Part shown: positions 24,065-33,818 of the stretch, in pieces
Numbering within the stretch: the stretch's first letter is position 1
Layout: every line of letters begins with the position of its first letter
DNA from: Liolophura sinensis
Taxonomy: Eukaryota; Mollusca; Polyplacophora; Chitonida; Chitonidae
Reading direction: 5' to 3'
Assembly (NCBI RefSeq): GCF_032854445.1
Contig: NC_088299.1
Span: 9,107,608-9,171,607 of the forward strand
DNA length: 64,000 bases
Position numbers and translations under genes: made by a program
The notes under the pieces: model-generated
What the model was told of the DNA's origin: nothing
Database searches by the model: none
Seen by the model: the letters and a program-made list of their open reading frames with translations, nothing else

Positions 24065-24275
24065 TTGGGGCCCCCGTGGCTCAGTTGGTTAGCCCACTAG
24101 CGCAGTGTAATGACAGCCCAGCTCATGCTAGCTTCCTCTTTGGCTCTACGTGGGAAGGTCTGCCAGCAAAATGCGGATGATCGTGGGTTTCCCCCGAGAT
24201 CTGCCCGGCTTCCTCCCACCATAATGTTGGTCGCCCTCGTATAAGTGAAATAAGTCGTATAGTGTAAACAAATAA
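24065..24275 (+). repeat. SINE-A, nearly full length
   Basis: A complete head (CCCGTGGCTCAGTTGGTTAG), a shortened middle, the GATCGTGGGTTTCCCCCGAG block, CCTCCCACCATAATGTTGGT and a diverged tail. It starts about 120 bp after unit 3 homology ends. Confidence 0.88.
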
Positions 24276-24324
24276 TAAACCTTAATTTTGTTTAAATTAT
24301 TTAATTAATAAATAAATAAAACTT

Positions 24325-24480
24325 GATTTTATTTATTTATTCGACTGCTGTTTTATGCCGTATTCAAGAATATTTCACTTATACAATGGCGAGCAGCATT
24401 ATGGTGGGAGGAAACCGTGCAGAGCCCGGGGGAAAACCCACGAAGCGGCCGGTCTACCACCTGTGCTATCGGGCCCGGTT
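24325..24480 (-). repeat. Hybrid SINE: family A tail with family B head, reverse
   Basis: Reading on the minus strand, the head GCCCGATAGCACAGGTGG and its continuation match the tRNA-like head of the SINE-B copies at 59610 and 63178. The body and tail (CGGGTTTCCTCC-like, CATAATGCTG, AAATATTCTTGAATACGG) are family A. This looks like template switching between two SINE families. Confidence 0.75.
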
Positions 24481-24489
24481 TGTGAATGT

Positions 24490-25820
24490 TAGGCTTGTGA
24501 ATGAGAGACAGTTAGACCGATGATCTGTAAATTAATGCCAACAAATAATGCCCAACATTTTAACAAGTCACTTGATATACTAGGACATTTTCTACCTTAA
24601 AGGAAAAGACCTTTAAAATTCGAAGTATGCATCACTAAATAGATCACTTTAAACTATGCATAAATAGGCTTTCATTTATTTTTTTAAGGTTTTTGTGAAA
24701 AGAGTTAAAGGCGCTCAAACATTTGGATTCTAAGGTGGGTTTATGGGCCATACTATCAGAGGTTAGGAACGAACAGGGAGTTTATCCAACTCTGATCACG
24801 ACACGGGATGCTGGAATAACTCTTTTTACCCATGAGTGAAAGATTACTGAAATAATGTTACCAAAAATTCCTTCCTTCTGGTGAACATTAGGAAAAAAGG
24901 TGATGTGACGTCAGAATTTTCAAATATTTAAATAAGAAATAAATGAAAGTATTTTAGGCATAGTTTTCAGTTGTCTGTATGATGAACCTTACTTCACATT
25001 CTAGATTTCTTTTACTTTAAGCAAACAAAGAGCTCGAACTCAAAACTCTCCTATGCCATTTTCGGACAGTGAATTTGCAAGATTATCCTGCCTACATTGT
25101 TCTCGTGGCTTTGGTGGCACTGATCGGTCGACGGGGTCTTTTCGTGTAGTCTTACATGACTTTTGATACACATCACCAAAATGACATCTGTCGCACGTGG
25201 AAAAAAAGTTACTAATTTGGCTGATTTTGAAAGTTCTTTTGATCTTATAAAGGCGGTTTTAGCTAGGTTTGTTTTGAAGACTGAATGAAATCCAACTGAC
25301 GAAATGCAAGTTTCAACACTAACGGTGATATTTCATGACATTTATATGCCTTTGAAAATACACTTTTGTGGACGAAATATGCACTACTATATTTTCAGGT
25401 CACATGCACCCGTTAAAGTCACTACAACTTGCCAGAAGTCCGTGGTTTATCCCAGCCAACCTGGTACCCGAAACCCATAAAATGTATTAGGGGACAATTC
25501 TTGAGTATTTCAGCTAACTAAATATGTTGACATATATTTTGATAAAACTTTTGATGGTTATTTACAGGTTATTATGGGCTGATGGTAGTTATTTGTAAGA
25601 TAACAGCAGTATGTCCTTTGTTATTCCATGTATTCTTATGAACCTAGTCAATACACTCAACAAACTAATCTGTTAATTTTAATAGAAAGCCTGTTGTCTG
25701 AGTGATGCCAGAATGTGTTATTTTATGGTAACATAATACTGTTTCACATTGCACATAATATGCTGTTAGTGTAACACAATCTTTATGTTATATTAATATA
25801 TGACTAATACACGCGCTATA
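24490..25820. other. No gene seen
   Basis: AT-rich sequence. No open frame with protein-like composition, and no repeats that I recognise. Confidence 0.5.
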
Positions 25821-25821
25821 A

Positions 25822-25980
25822 TCAATTTATTTATTTATTTGATTGGTGTTTTACGCCGCACTCAAGAACATTTCACTTATAATTTCACCAGCATTATGGC
25901 GGGAGGAAACCGGGCAGAGCCCGAGAGAAACTCACGACCATCCGCAGGTTTCTGACAGATCTTCTCACTCACGGCCGCTA
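25822..25980 (-). repeat. SINE-A, reverse
   Basis: Long reversed TTTA tail, GATTGGTGTTTTACGCCGC, GGAGGAAACCGGGCAGAGCC and CGACCATCCGCAGG blocks; the head is missing. Confidence 0.88.
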
Positions 25981-26347
25981 TAATAAATAGAATATTCTGC
26001 CACACTGACATACATTCTGGCATCATTCAAGCAAGAAACTTTTTAAAAATAATTGATGTTTTTGAGAGTAATTATTAATGGTGTCATTGTCAACTAACTT
26101 CAAACTTGTATGTGAAAAGATGAGCAGAGCGGTGTAGTCGAGTGATGCATAAATCCGCATTTCAACCACATCGTTGTTGAACCCTTATTAACAGGCGCTT
26201 AAACGCCAAACGTCTTACCCGATAAAATATTCATTAAAGAAAGCTGAAATGAACAAAAACAATATCTCTTGCATTTCATGGCGGAATTTGTGTTCTTTGT
26301 TTTGTTTCTTGTTGTAGAGTTGGAAAAGTACTAGTACGACAACGCGG

Positions 26348-26422
26348 TTACATTTATTTTTTGATTGATATTTTACGTCATTCTCAGAGAAATTTCACAT
26401 ATACAGCGACGGCCAGCATGAG
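26348..26422 (-). repeat. SINE-A tail fragment, reverse
   Basis: TTGATTGATATTTTACGTC, then TTCACATATACAGCGACGGCC and AGCATGAG. The middle is deleted. Confidence 0.6.
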
Positions 26423-26649
26423 ACTTCGACTGCATTGGCGGGAGGCTTCTGAGCTTATACTCTGTGGTAATACGCTCCAAACGATATTAAATGTCAGTTT
26501 TGTTGTTTCATGTGTAACGTCACCTTCAACATTGATGATGACCAATTTCATAATCTGGGCGTTTTTTCTTCGGACTGAATGAAACTCATAGCTAGTGAAA
26601 TATCTAGCTTTATAGTCCTGAGATATGCCGTCTGAAGGATGAATGCTGG

Positions 26650-26998
26650 CCTATTCAGACAGCCAATTTTATAGGTTTAACATGCCCCGATACAGACTGG
26701 AACATGTTCCGACTTGGACTGCACAATGGTCTCGCACCTACTGGGATAGTCCTGGCAAGTTCCGATCTAGAACAGCACGTGGGTTTCACACCTTGTGAGA
26801 CTGCCAGTTTTATAGTCCTGGCAAGTTCCGACTTAAGATTGCACGCGGGTCTCACACCTAGTGAGGCTGCCAGTTTTATAGTTCTGGCAAGTTCCGAATG
26901 AGAAGCGCACTTGGGTCTCACAAATAATGAGATTGACAGTTTTATGGTCCTGGCAACTGCCGACTTAGGATTGCACGCGAGTCTCACACCTAGAGAGA
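26650..26998. repeat. 66-bp minisatellite, about five units
   Basis: Units of the form GCCAGTTTTATAGTCCTGGC, AAGTTCCGACTTA and GGTCTCACACCTAGTGAGG, period 66 bp. Because 66 is a multiple of three, a 110-codon reverse frame stays open with a 22-residue repeat (SELARTIKLA core). I see no start, splice or conservation evidence that it is translated. Confidence 0.85.
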
Positions 26999-26999
26999 A

Positions 27000-27925
27000 A
27001 TGCTAGATTTTTATTCTAAAAATAGAGTATATGAGGTGGCCCAACAAATAGCAGCTTTAAGATTCCTCTCAACTTTTTTCTTTCGAAGTAAAAATTACTC
27101 TAAAGAACAGTTTTTCTTAGGTTCCAGCTGTCAGTCCGAAAATCAAAACAGCTTTGTTGGGGAGTGGGTTGGAGCAGAATTGGGGGAGTTAAACTGGTTC
27201 TCCGTCCCCAGTATGTTCATCGATGACGTAATTTTCGAATATTTCCGACCACTGACGGAAAATATGCCTAAAATAGAGGGATTATTAAGAAATAGAAATA
27301 TGCCTCAGAAATCAAATTTTTTCTACCAGTAATTGCTTTTGCCATATGTTTTTTTTTTTTTTAATTTTCATAAAACCTTGCTCTTTGTTTTATAGCACTT
27401 TTTCGTGTATGCTTTAATTTCAGCCCACGTGGTGGGTTGTTTCATCACAGGCCCTGTACAGTGCTATCTATTCTATATCCAAGCATTGCAGATGTCCTGT
27501 GTAAACTTTGCCGGCGGCCATTGCAAAAGGAGGCTCCATTGTTCTTCCACAGGTCGTCAGCCAGCTGTATTGTGAACCAGTTATTCATGCCAGCATTAAT
27601 TATAAAAGATGTTTAATTTTATGTAATTTGTAAATGGGTTTTCGCAATCATGCAGTCTCCCGTGCATCACAAGCTTGAACAACAAATGCAGCTTTACCCA
27701 AAATTATTCTCTACAACCGTGGATTTCATGTGTTATAAGTAATTAGAAAAATGTCAAAGGGCTGATTAGGCGACTCATAGAATCGATCAATTAATGCTGG
27801 CCCTTAACGCCATTTAAAATGATCCGTTATCCGTGATCAATACGGCGCATATATGTTGCATACTTCGCAATAACAAAATAAAATATAATAGCAAAGGCCC
27901 ACACGTACAGTATGTAGTATTCCCA
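27000..27925. other. No supported gene
   Basis: A 110-codon + frame (27000-27332) has no recognisable domain. A stretch at 27423-27560 follows a good 3' splice-like signal (CTTTAATTTCAG) and is open in two frames, but its donor (CACAG then GTCGTC) is weak. I leave it uncalled. Confidence 0.45.
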
Positions 27926-27927
27926 GA

Positions 27928-28238
27928 GAGCGGAGTGTGGCCTAGTTAAGAAAAGTGCTTGCCTTACGGTTGCATCGATTCCTCTGCTCAGACTTCATGT
28001 GTAGCTGTGGCGGGGGTCAACGTGGCCTAATGGTGCAATGTCCTCCAAGCCTCTCACCAATGCGGTCGCTGTGAGTTGCGGTTGAACGCTGTGGCCGAAC
28101 GCGGGAAGGTCTGAGGATGGTGGTGGCTTTCCCTCAGGTTCTGTCCGGTTTCCTCCCTCCAGAATGCTGGCCGCTGTCGTATAAGTGAAATATTCTTGAG
28201 TATGGCGTAAAACAATCGAATAAATAAATAAATGAATG
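27928..28238 (+). repeat. Composite SINE with two heads
   Basis: A tRNA-like head of another family (GTGGCCTAGTTAAGAAAAGT, then a GCATCGATTCC B-box-like stretch) is followed by a second head (CAACGTGGCCTAATGGTG) and a family A body with tail at 28015-28235 (CTCACCAATGCGGTCGCTG through AATAAATAAATAAATGA). It is either one SINE inserted next to another or a hybrid. Confidence 0.65.
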
Positions 28239-28314
28239 TGTCGCCTTGGTGACAATAAGCGATCGACATCGACGTTTGAACAGTTCAACGTTGTCTTAAT
28301 CTAATATGGTGTGC

Positions 28315-28445
28315 ATATTTGCTCGTCACACATGGGAAAGTTAGTCAGTATCTTGTCAAAGGTCTGTGGTTCACGCCCCCGATAAAATTGACACCATCGC
28401 GTAAGTCAAAAGTTCTTTACTGTGCCGTTAAGTAACAATCGCACA
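28315..28445 (+). repeat. SINE-like repeat (family C)
   Basis: Shares the order GGTCTGTGGTTCACG, ATAAAATTGACACCATCGC and CCGTTAAGTAACAATC with 39425-39585. Part of the order echoes family A (GCTGGCCGCCGTCG, GGCGTAAAACACCAATC), so it may be a distant relative. Confidence 0.6.
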
Positions 28446-28479
28446 AAAGAGTCAGTTGCTGAGACACACGAGGACGGGT

Positions 28480-28737
28480 GTGGGTTTATTTGATGGGTGT
28501 TTTTCGCCGTACTCAAGAATATTTCGCTTATACGACGGCGGCCAGCGTTATGGAGGGAGGAAGCAGGGCACAGCCCGGGAGAAACCCGCGACCATCCGCA
28601 GTTTGCTGTCAGATCTTAACACATACAGCCAGAGAGGAAGCCAGCATGAGCTGGACTTGAACTCACAACGACCGCATTGGTGAGAGGCTCCTGGATCATT
28701 ACGCTGTGCTATAGCGCTAACCAACTGAGCTAACTAA
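28480..28737 (-). repeat. Full-length SINE-A, reverse, with A-rich end
   Basis: Complete from the reversed tail (GGTTTATTTGATGGGTGTTT) through GAACTCACAACGACCGCATTGG to the tRNA-like head (CGCTAACCAACTGAGCTAAC). An AAAAAAAC-rich stretch (28741-28795) follows the head side. Confidence 0.9.
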
Positions 28738-28795
28738 CCAACAAAAAAAACCAAAACAAAAAAAAAAAACCCACAAAAAACAAAAACAAAAAACA

Positions 28796-29400
28796 ATTGC
28801 TGGGGCTCACCAGATGGGGGTTCAAAACCAGATGGGCAACAGGTAATCTGTGTAATTTTCCGCTCCGCCGCTTTATGGGCGTTGGTAAAATAAGCGGTCG
28901 ATAACATTCGCGTGGCTGTTTGCGTAGTCTAACGTTCCTTCGAAGGCCACTTGTTTACCAGTAATATAGCATGGTTATCTGCAATTCGCATGTTAAAAAG
29001 CTCGTTAGTGGATTATCACGGGCACTCTGGTTTTTCTTCACCCAAAAAAAGAATCCAGTTGTTGCTTGTTCGGTGCGAGCTTTAACATTTATTAGGTAGC
29101 TGGCCAAGGGAGTAGAGGTGGCGTTCTGTTACAATGAACCTCACCGCACCACCGCATAATCAAAATTGACCGACGTTAACCCTGAATCAATTAATATTAA
29201 TACCAAGAGTGGTCTTAATCTTTCATAAGATTGAAAAGCAGTACAGAACCAGATAATACTTCAGTTCAGCCACCTGCATTTATACAGGATGGCATCAAAT
29301 GATACTTCTGTCTCTGTTACCTTTATGGTCCCAGATGATGCATACTTCAGTCTAGTAGTTTGTATTTAGCTACGTGATTGCACTAATGCTACAACCTGTA
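28796..29400. other. No gene seen
   Basis: Mixed-composition sequence with short open frames only. Confidence 0.45.
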
Positions 29401-29404
29401 ATTT

Positions 29405-30000
29405 CAGATGAGGTGGACCTAGGTCATACTCACCATTACATCATTACAGATGGATCCAGGTTATGCTCAAACTGAACATTAAAGATGGACCCAGATGATG
29501 CTCGAATTTAGTATTACAGATGGACCTAGGTCATACTCATCATTACATCATTACAGATGGGTCCAGGTTATGCTCAAACTGAACATTAAAGATGGACCCA
29601 GATGATGCTCGAATTTAGTATTACAAATGGACCTAGGTCATACTCATCATTACATCATTACAGATGGGTCCAGGTTATGCTCAAACTGAACATTAAAGAT
29701 GGACCCAGATGGTGCTCAAATTAAGTCACAAACTTTGGATCCAGATGATGCTCAAATTTAAAAATAAAGATCGACCCAGATAGTGGGCAAATTTAGTATT
29801 AAAGATGGACCCAGGTGGTGGACAATTTCAGTATCAAAGATGGGCCTAGATGACGCTGCATTCATTCTTCATGATTGACCCAGATGATGCTCAAATTTAG
29901 TATTCAAGATGCTCAGACCATGCTCAAATTCAGTATTCAAGATGCTCAAACCATGCTCAAATTTAGTATTCAAGATGGACCCAGATGATGTTCGGTGTCA
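29405..30000. repeat. Higher-order tandem repeat (about 36-bp units in a 108-bp block)
   Basis: The basic unit is of the type AGATGGACCCAGATGATGCT followed by CAAATTTAGTATTA. Three variants (TGGACCTAGGTCATACTC, GGGTCCAGGTTATGCTC, GGACCCAGATGATGCTCG) form a block of about 108 bp that recurs from about 29413, 29520 and 29629. Simpler, more decayed units continue to 30000. Confidence 0.88.
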
Positions 30001-30039
30001 ATTCATTCCGAGGTTCTCGACATGCTCCAGTTCAGTGGA

Positions 30040-30160
30040 TCGATGGCTATACACTGTGGTTGTACACAGTGATTATACAGGACGACTGTACACTGGGGTT
30101 ATACACAAGGGTTATACGGAAGGGTTATACAATGTGGTTATAGTGTGGATCCCCAGTTCA
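30040..30160. repeat. Short tandem repeat with TGTGGTTATACA-type units
   Basis: About eight imperfect units of 12-13 bp such as ACTGTGGTTGTACAC, AGTGATTATACA and GGGTTATACAC. The same motif makes a second array at 31822-31992. Confidence 0.8.
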
Positions 30161-30581
30161 GGGGATCGATATATGGGGCTTTAGTTACTGTTTTGATTCA
30201 TTACTATAATAGTAGATATAAAGTGCTTATGAAAATTTAATTTGCTTCTCGCACGTTTGGTCGGGCACAGGCGCCGTCCCAAGAGATTGGGTGCAGAGTT
30301 TATTAAGTGACAGCAAAGCCAGTGGCAGTTCAGTGCATTTGAAGTTGTCTGTAGGTTTGGTCTATGTTGCTTGTAGTACACCGATTTTACCATTAAAACC
30401 CTGGCATTTGAAACGTATTTTTGCTTGACCACATGGTGTTTGGTATTAACTTGCCTGCCCGTGTGACCATGTTTGACGAATGTAAAATGGTATTACATAT
30501 CAGCATGACGATGAGGCGTATAATAATTGCATAATTTTTTTTTTTTTTTGGTCACTGAACTTTCACATCTGCCGTCTGCAG
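30161..30581. other. Putative intron sequence
   Basis: No open frame of note. It ends in a pyrimidine-rich stretch (an 11-T run, then TTTCACATCTGCCGTCTGCAG) that serves the exon at 30582. Confidence 0.45.
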
Positions 30582-30740
30582 ACACCAGAATGCCCGGATC
30601 CCTTTGCTCGGACTGAGACAACTCCAGTGAAATCCATGGAACGTTCAACCTTGTTTGATAACCACTCCTGTCCCTTAAGCACAAGACCGTCAATCAACAT
30701 ACACGAAAGCATTGAGGAGCTGGACATATCGCTTAAAGAG
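30582..30740 (+). CDS. Orphan internal exon of an unrecognised host gene
   Basis: A 159-nt stretch bounded by a strong acceptor (T run, then TGCCGTCTGCAG) and a strong donor (AAAGAG then GTAAGAA). Only one frame is open, phase 0 to phase 0, giving 53 residues starting TPECPDPFARTETTPVKS and ending SIEELDISLKE. The composition is that of a normal soluble, partly disordered protein. I do not recognise the family. Two more same-phase segments follow at 32547-32612 and 35956-36114, on the same strand. Together they suggest one gene whose introns hold the repeats and the fourth fucosyltransferase. Upstream exons were not found. It could still be a chance open stretch, but both splice signals plus matching phase make that less likely. 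Confidence 0.55.
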
Positions 30741-30869
30741 GTAAGAATTTGGAAACTTCTCTAGATTCGAGAATATTTACCACAGATGTAATATACTGTT
30801 AAAATGTATGATTTAATTTAGTTACTCAGCTAGCACGCCCCTAAACTTATCTACATACTAGTAATCCAT

Positions 30870-30888
30870 CCCCCCCCCCCCCCCCCCA
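30870..30888. repeat. Poly-C run
   Basis: An uninterrupted C tract of about 18 nt. Length in the assembly may be unreliable. Confidence 0.9.
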
Positions 30889-31187
30889 GGTAATTTGGGA
30901 AATACATTCACTGGGTATAGCACAGGTTGTAATGGTGAAAGCTGACTAAACAGTCAGACAGTACAGTAATCTGGCCCCTAATTGTCATCAGAAATAACCA
31001 TTCTCGCCACGATATGGCTGTAATGTTGTCGAAATGGTTTTAAACCGTAAGCATTCAATTCACACCATGCAGTCAACAGATCTCCTACAAAAAACGGAGG
31101 CAGATGAATTCATCATCACCCATTGAACTTAAGCTTCTACAACTACTGAATGTTTTTTACCTCGGTTTAATTAGCCCTAATAATATG

Positions 31188-31345
31188 GTTTATTTATTTA
31201 TTTATTTATTTTTCTGTTTAACGCGATAAGCATGTTTTCACTAAATATACGATTTAGGCCAGTTTTATGGGTGGGGAAAGAGAGTTTTCCCGGGTGTAAA
31301 CCACCGACCCTTGGCAAGATATCGACAGATTGCTACGTCAGACGT
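31188..31345 (-). repeat. SINE-like repeat, reverse, diverged
   Basis: Long TTTATTTATTTA tail, then TTTCTGTTTAACGCGATAAG, GGGTGTAAACCACCGACCC and a TTGGCAAGATATCGACAGATTGC block. The order follows family A but it is clearly a different subfamily. Confidence 0.6.
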
Positions 31346-31514
31346 ACAAATGTGCATCTCATACAGGTCGAAGACAAATGGTATTATATGGAAGTTAGAC
31401 TACTCAAACGGTCGCACGAGTGTCGTCGACCAATTGTTGTCAGGAAATAAGACCGTGAGAATCTGCAATCGCTTGCCTTCACGTGCCCATGCAGTCGCGC
31501 ACTGAATTCATGTT

Positions 31515-31549
31515 GCAGAGGTCCGTAGTCTTTCGACTACTACCTCTGC
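31515..31549. other. Compact perfect-stem hairpin
   Basis: GCAGAGGT, two unpaired C, GTAGTC, loop TTTC, GACTAC, one unpaired T, ACCTCTGC: about 14 paired bases. Role unknown; too short for a typical microRNA precursor. Confidence 0.6.
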
Positions 31550-31721
31550 TGAATGAGTTCAAAAATCTGACACAGAGGCAAAATTAGCATAATCCAAAAT
31601 GAATGTACAATCGTAATCCGTAACATGTTGTCGTTGTACAGTTGGTCCCACACCACGGGACGACTAACGCTCTGCACAAATGGGAAAGGGGAATATGGGC
31701 TAAATCTAACCAAATCTTAAT

Positions 31722-31822
31722 GATTTATGTATTTATTTTGTTGCTGTTTTACGACGTATTCAAGAACATTTCATGTTGGCGTTCAGCATTATGGTGGGAG
31801 GCAACCGGACAAAGCCCGGCCT
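31722..31822 (-). repeat. SINE-A tail fragment, reverse
   Basis: TTTATGTATTTATTTTGTTG, TTTTACGACGTATTCAAGAA, then GCATTATGGTGGGAGGCAAC and AAAGCCCGG. The short tandem array begins exactly where it ends. Confidence 0.8.
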
Positions 31823-31992
31823 GTATAATTGTGATTATACAGTGTGATTATACAGAGTCATTGTTGAGGGTCGTGATACACTGTGGTTATACACGGTGGT
31901 TAAACAGTGTGGTTTTACACTGTGACTATAAACTGTGGTTATACAGTGTGGTTTTACACTCTGGTTATACACTGTGGTTATACATTATATCA
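31822..31992. repeat. Short tandem repeat, second TGTGGTTATACA array
   Basis: About a dozen imperfect units of 12-15 bp (GTGATTATACA, TGTGGTTATACAC, GTGTGGTTTTACACTG). Many units are partly self-complementary (TGTG with CACA), so the array can fold. Confidence 0.85.
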
Positions 31993-32546
31993 TTTTACCA
32001 ATAACTTAGTCATTACTTGTGCAAATTTGAGTGTCCAGACAAAAGCAAAGTTCGAAATCAATTTTCATTTTCATTGTTGTAAATGGCATTTAGCTACATG
32101 TAGTGCGGCCCATGCCATTTCAGTGAATTTCATTCAAATGTATTATGAGAAACATTCATTGGCGTGGAGTGCGCTTTTACTTCTTTTTTCTGCACGTATA
32201 GGTTTCGACTTTTATATCGTCTGGCGTGGTCTGACCTGAATCTAACATATAGTCCGTGTTCCTTTAGAAACGTATTTGAAAGTTGATCTTGTGGAACTAT
32301 ACTGGCACATTGTACTACACATAACAAAGAAGACAAAAACTCAGCGGTAAATTTTACCACATGATGGTACAGGCATGTAAAAAAGAGGAGATCATAAATT
32401 ATTTCTACCTTGAAACTGCAGACTTCACAATATATCGCCCTGCAGGAAGGCAGGCGTTGTTCGACCTGCTGTTATCTGGACGATTGTTTAATAAGAGATA
32501 TGTCCCCTCACCCCCCACCCAACCCCCACCCCATGTATCGATTCAG
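31993..32546. other. Putative intron sequence
   Basis: No gene seen. It ends with a C-rich polypyrimidine stretch (32509-32535) and TGTATCGATTCAG, the acceptor for the segment at 32547. Confidence 0.45.
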
Positions 32547-32612
32547 ATACTACACCTCCACTTAAAGAACCCAAAGAACTCCGATATGGTTGAAGCTAAC
32601 GGGAAGTTAGAG
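32547..32612 (+). CDS. Orphan short exon of the same unrecognised gene
   Basis: A 66-nt segment after a pyrimidine-rich acceptor ending ATTCAG, closed by a donor (TTAGAG then GTAATA). It is open in phase 0 to phase 0: 22 residues, ILHLHLKNPKNSDMVEANG then KLE. The phase fits directly onto the exon at 30582-30740 and onto the terminal exon at 35956. A 22-codon segment alone is weak evidence; its value comes from phase agreement and splice sites. Function unknown. Confidence 0.4.
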
Positions 32613-32778
32613 GTAATATTATATCTGTTGTAAATAATGCAAGATCATCGAGTGATTTCTCTTCCAAGTTTAGATGCATTCGTAGTATAATTCATCCTTT
32701 TCGAAGACGTCCAGAAAGCGGAAAGTGACATACACATGTCGTATACACTTTCAAAAAATCACATAACATGGCAGCACT

Positions 32779-33018
32779 ACGGAAGCCGGCTAAGGCCATC
32801 ATCGTCCCATCATTCGGCGATGACACAAAGCGATAGCACAATGCTGCGAAGTAACGGCACAATGGCACGAAGCGATGGCATGGTACCATCGCTTCGTGCC
32901 ATTGTAACATCGCTTCATGCCATCGTGCCATCGTGCCATCGCTTCGAATTATGGTGCCAACGCTTCGCGTCATTGAGCCAACGATGGTACGGTGGTGGCC
33001 TTATCCGGCTTCCATACA
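32779..33018. mobile_element. Foldback (MITE-like) element, about 240 bp
   Basis: The ends are inverted copies: GGAAGCCGGCTAAGGCC on the left and GGCCTTATCCGGCTTCC on the right. The centre is a perfect hairpin with 20-bp arms beginning ACAATGGCACGAAGCG (32866-32885) and a 7-nt loop. The right arm is expanded by short GCCATCGTGCCATCG repeats. No clear target-site duplication, so the superfamily is not assignable. Confidence 0.75.
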
Positions 33019-33159
33019 ACACATATAATATAATAATAATAACACATTTGTTTTCTCGGTCAGTATATTAAAGATACAGGATGTGGTGCTGATTTGATCA
33101 TGTGGCAGAGCAGGGACATCAGTTTCATGGAAATTAAGCACTTAACAATTAAATACTTA

Positions 33160-33209
33160 TAGTGTAATAATGATAATAACAATAATACCAAGAATTATTG
33201 TTGTTGTTG

Positions 33210-33269
<60 letters not shown>

Positions 33270-33340
33270 CTACTACCACCACTTTGAAGTCTATACAACC
33301 CAGTTATCATCATCATCATCATCATCATCATTACTACTAT

Positions 33341-33391
<51 letters not shown>

Positions 33392-33425
33392 TACTACAAC
33401 TACTTTGAAGTCTATACAACCCAGT
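33160..33425. repeat. Compound trinucleotide microsatellite
   Basis: TTG/TTA (about 33197-33266), ATC (33306-33330) and ACT (33330-33400) runs. The segment CTTTGAAGTCTATACAACCC occurs twice, between the ATT and ATC runs and after the ACT run. Confidence 0.92.
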
Positions 33426-33691
33426 CATAATATTATTCTTCGGGAGTAGTATAAAGATTCAGGATTTGGTTTATTCATGTGGTGCAGGACAGACTTCAGT
33501 TTCAATCAATGGCTACTTTTTGTACAGTGTGCATCTGAAAACCCGGGTCACCTTTTGATGCATGTTTTCTTGGATAGATTCAGTGCGGGGTAATTCCATT
33601 CAACTAAATTGCCAAAAGATCTGCAATATGCTTATAAGACTACAATTGCCAGTGAGGTCAAGGGATCTAATCCAATCCTCTCTGTTTCAGC
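33426..33691. other. Diverged copy of 33065-33140
   Basis: About 33450-33515 (AAGATTCAGGATTTGG, CATGTGGTGCAGGACAGACT, TCAGTTTCA) resembles 33068-33128 (AAGATACAGGATGTGG, CATGTGGCAGAGCAGGGACA, TCAGTTTCA). The microsatellite thus sits inside an old local tandem duplication. No gene seen. Confidence 0.55.
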
Positions 33692-33818
33692 TGATGCTGA
33701 TCAGGATGTTTGTCATGTATCTGGCGAAGGGCGGTCGTTTACTCAGAGCGCTCAATCGGTTCCATAAACCTGACAGAACGCGTGAAAGCGTATTCCGCTG
33801 TACGCCAAACGAGTGAAA
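33692..33818 (+). other. Possible alternative exon
   Basis: Follows an excellent acceptor (CCTCTCTGTTTCAG at 33678-33691) and is open in phase 0 for 41 codons (LMLIRMFVMYLAKGG, then RLLRALNRF) to a TGA. With no good donor it could be an alternative terminal exon of the gene at 30582-36114, but no poly(A) signal lies close by. Confidence 0.25.

Noticed and set aside
27000-27332. 110-codon open frame
   Set aside because: No domain, no splice or promoter support, and it starts in the edge of a minisatellite.
27423-27560. Possible exon after CTTTAATTTCAG
   Set aside because: Open in two frames, weak donor, and no phase argument linking it to the orphan exons.
29405-30000. CRISPR-like array
   Set aside because: Units are contiguous and variable with no unique spacers, and the DNA is eukaryotic; it is a minisatellite.
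32279-32345. Exon-like stretch after GTGTTCCTTTAG
   Set aside because: Phase (2 to 2) does not fit its neighbours and the donor is poor.
33149-33430. Long open frames of poly-N, poly-I and poly-Y on both strands
   Set aside because: They are translations of a trinucleotide microsatellite; no start context or homology.
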